From contig CADDZH010000086.1 of the NCBI GenBank assembly GCA_902812455.1, positions 1 to 22,955 of the forward strand: a stretch of 22,955 nucleotides of DNA, in the 5' to 3' direction. This document shows, piece by piece, positions 22,038-22,955 of this stretch (within the stretch, counting starts at the first letter, position 1; every line of letters begins with the position of its first letter). The stretch comes from Chloroflexota bacterium. Lineage in GTDB: Bacteria; Chloroflexota; Ktedonobacteria; Ktedonobacterales; Ktedonobacteraceae. The position numbers and the translations under genes were made by a program. Below the pieces are notes generated by a model that was given only the letters and a program-made list of their open reading frames with translations, had not been told where the DNA came from and did not search any database.

Positions 22038-22955
22038 TCACAAATGCCGCTTGATGTCTAGCATGCGCCTGTATGCTGCGTACAGCAATGGCCGGTACGC
22101 AAGATCGTGGGTTTCCAGCGAGCGCACGGCAAAGCCGCCAAAGCCGCGCTTGAAGACGTACACACCCCAGAGCTCCTGGCCCTCTTCTAACACATCGGGA
22201 ATGCCGCGAAAATTGTAGTACCAGCAGCCATGAGATTTGGCCCACTGAATGCCATGCCATTGCAAGAGGTGGTTGGGCATGAGGTTGCGGTATTCGTTAG
22301 CCGAAGCCCCATACATGTACCAGCTCCAGCGGCCAAAGCGCAGCACGATGATCCCGGCTATTGGCTCGCCCTCGTACTCTGCCAGCAAGAGCGCGGCCCG
22401 CTCTCCTTCGCTGTACAAACGCATCACATCCTCGTAATGAGCCTTACTGTGAATGAAGAACCGGTCGCGCTCGCTTGTTACCTGGTAGAGACGGTAGAAT
22501 GTGTCAATATCCGCCTCACCCTGGCCCTGCCGGACTGTTACCCCTTTACGCGCAGCCAGCCGCACGTTGTAGCGCCATTTCTCCTTCATGCCCGCCAGCA
22601 AAGCTTTTTCCTCGGGCCGGATATCCAGTACCCATTCATGACGGATATGGCTGGCATAGGGGTTGGGACGAAAGCCACGCTTCTGGAGCGCAGTCAGCCA
22701 TCTGACATCTCCATCAGGCGCGCCCGGTTCCACTTTCAGCATGACTGCCCCGCATTTGGTGGCCTCTGCTTTGACATAATTCAAGAGAATGGTCATTGCA
22801 GGAGAATCGGGGTCGTCAATGATGGGGCCTCGCGGCGCATAAAAATAGGGCTGCCGCAGCACGGGGAGCGGAGAGACAAAGGTGAGCATAGCCGCGCAGA
22901 GCTTCCCCTGCCCGTCCACAACTCCTACGCGCAGGACGGCATCGACCCCTATATG
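22038..22955 (-). CDS. FemAB/FemX-type aminoacyl ligase (peptidoglycan bridge), N-terminus beyond right edge
   Basis: FemAB proteins use aminoacyl-tRNA to add residues to the stem peptide of lipid II or peptidoglycan, from the inner face of the membrane. The sequence shows the typical PYFYAPRGPIIDD strand, MKEKWRYNVRLAARKGVTV (the family's conserved K-x-R-x-x-x-x-x-A-x-x-x-G-V patch), FYRLYQVTSERDRF and AEYEGEPIAGIIVLRFG. It also has SWYMYGAS, LLQWHGIQWAKSHGCWYYNF and a FKRGFGGF end, in order. These form two GNAT-like folds. A GTG at 22919 could serve as start, but the frame is open to the window edge and the upstream codons (AVLRVGVVDGQGKLCAAML) continue the fold. The true start therefore lies outside. 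The gene points towards the TPR gene. Confidence 0.88.
   Translation of the reverse strand, partial: HIGVDAVLRVGVVDGQGKLCAAMLTFVSPLPVLRQPYFYAPRGPIIDDPDSPAMTILLNYVKAEATKCGAVMLKVEPGAPDGDVRWLTALQKRGFRPNPYASHIRHEWVLDIRPEEKALLAGMKEKWRYNVRLAARKGVTVRQGQGEADIDTFYRLYQVTSERDRFFIHSKAHYEDVMRLYSEGERAALLLAEYEGEPIAGIIVLRFGRWSWYMYGASANEYRNLMPNHLLQWHGIQWAKSHGCWYYNFRGIPDVLEEGQELWGVYVFKRGFGGFAVRSLETHDLAYRPLLYAAYRRMLDIKRHL

Overview
This window looks like chromosomal DNA of a GC-moderate, Gram-positive-like soil or thermophile bacterium. I infer Chloroflexota, most probably class Ktedonobacteria. The reasons are the mixture of Bacillus-like housekeeping genes (endonuclease-type MutL, PriA, MEP-pathway IspH, a FemAB-type ligase), a very large linker-rich TPR protein, an XPB-N-terminal-like protein, GTAGGGGC(C)GAT-type interspersed palindromes and several lineage-looking orphan families. 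This placement is inference from style; no marker here proves it.

Layout. Positions 1-121 hold the first 40 codons of a leftward TSUP/TauE-type exporter. A solitary 5S rRNA gene (about 202-317) follows with its own near-consensus promoter. A translationally coupled pair comes next on the + strand: a HbpS/GlcG-family protein with a Pro/Gln tail, then a two-helix membrane protein. This pair ends one base from the end of a leftward mutL-priA operon. Upstream of mutL, also leftward, lies an orphan AbrB-type regulator gene. From 7268 to 11068 the + strand carries a short HemA-like NADPH-domain protein, ispH, and a 747-residue protein with an XPB/Ssl2-N-terminal (Helicase_C_3) domain but no helicase motor. 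Its 3' end overlaps a small convergent gene.

Positions 11.4-15.99 kb are an accessory, partly decayed region. It contains a leftward set of uncharacterised genes: a zinc ribbon, a 188-residue protein, a 132-residue protein, and a 317-residue paralogue of the 188-residue one. Around them are a pentapeptide-repeat remnant, a 94-bp element with inverted termini (MITE-like), and a probable pseudogene of a secreted-type beta-rich protein. Then come a leftward GAF-like/LuxR regulator with a palindrome in its promoter region and a leftward FolD homologue. In this FolD the catalytic Lys and Gln of the cyclohydrolase site are replaced by Leu and Ile. On the + strand are a possible 37-residue small protein and a 1303-residue TPR protein. 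The window closes with a cluster of four inverted and direct copies of one short repeat and a leftward FemAB-type aminoacyl ligase that runs off the right edge.

How the parts fit. The housekeeping modules are DNA repair and replication restart (mutL-priA), isoprenoid synthesis (ispH), one-carbon metabolism (folD-like) and cell-wall bridge formation (femX-like). None forms a visible shared pathway. The points most worth following are the FolD homologue with a disabled cyclohydrolase site, the free-standing HemA-like domain, the motorless XPB-like protein, the paralogous cassette at 11.8-14.3 kb, and the 5S precursor flanked by a long processing stem. I found no CRISPR array, tRNA, intact transposase or phage gene.
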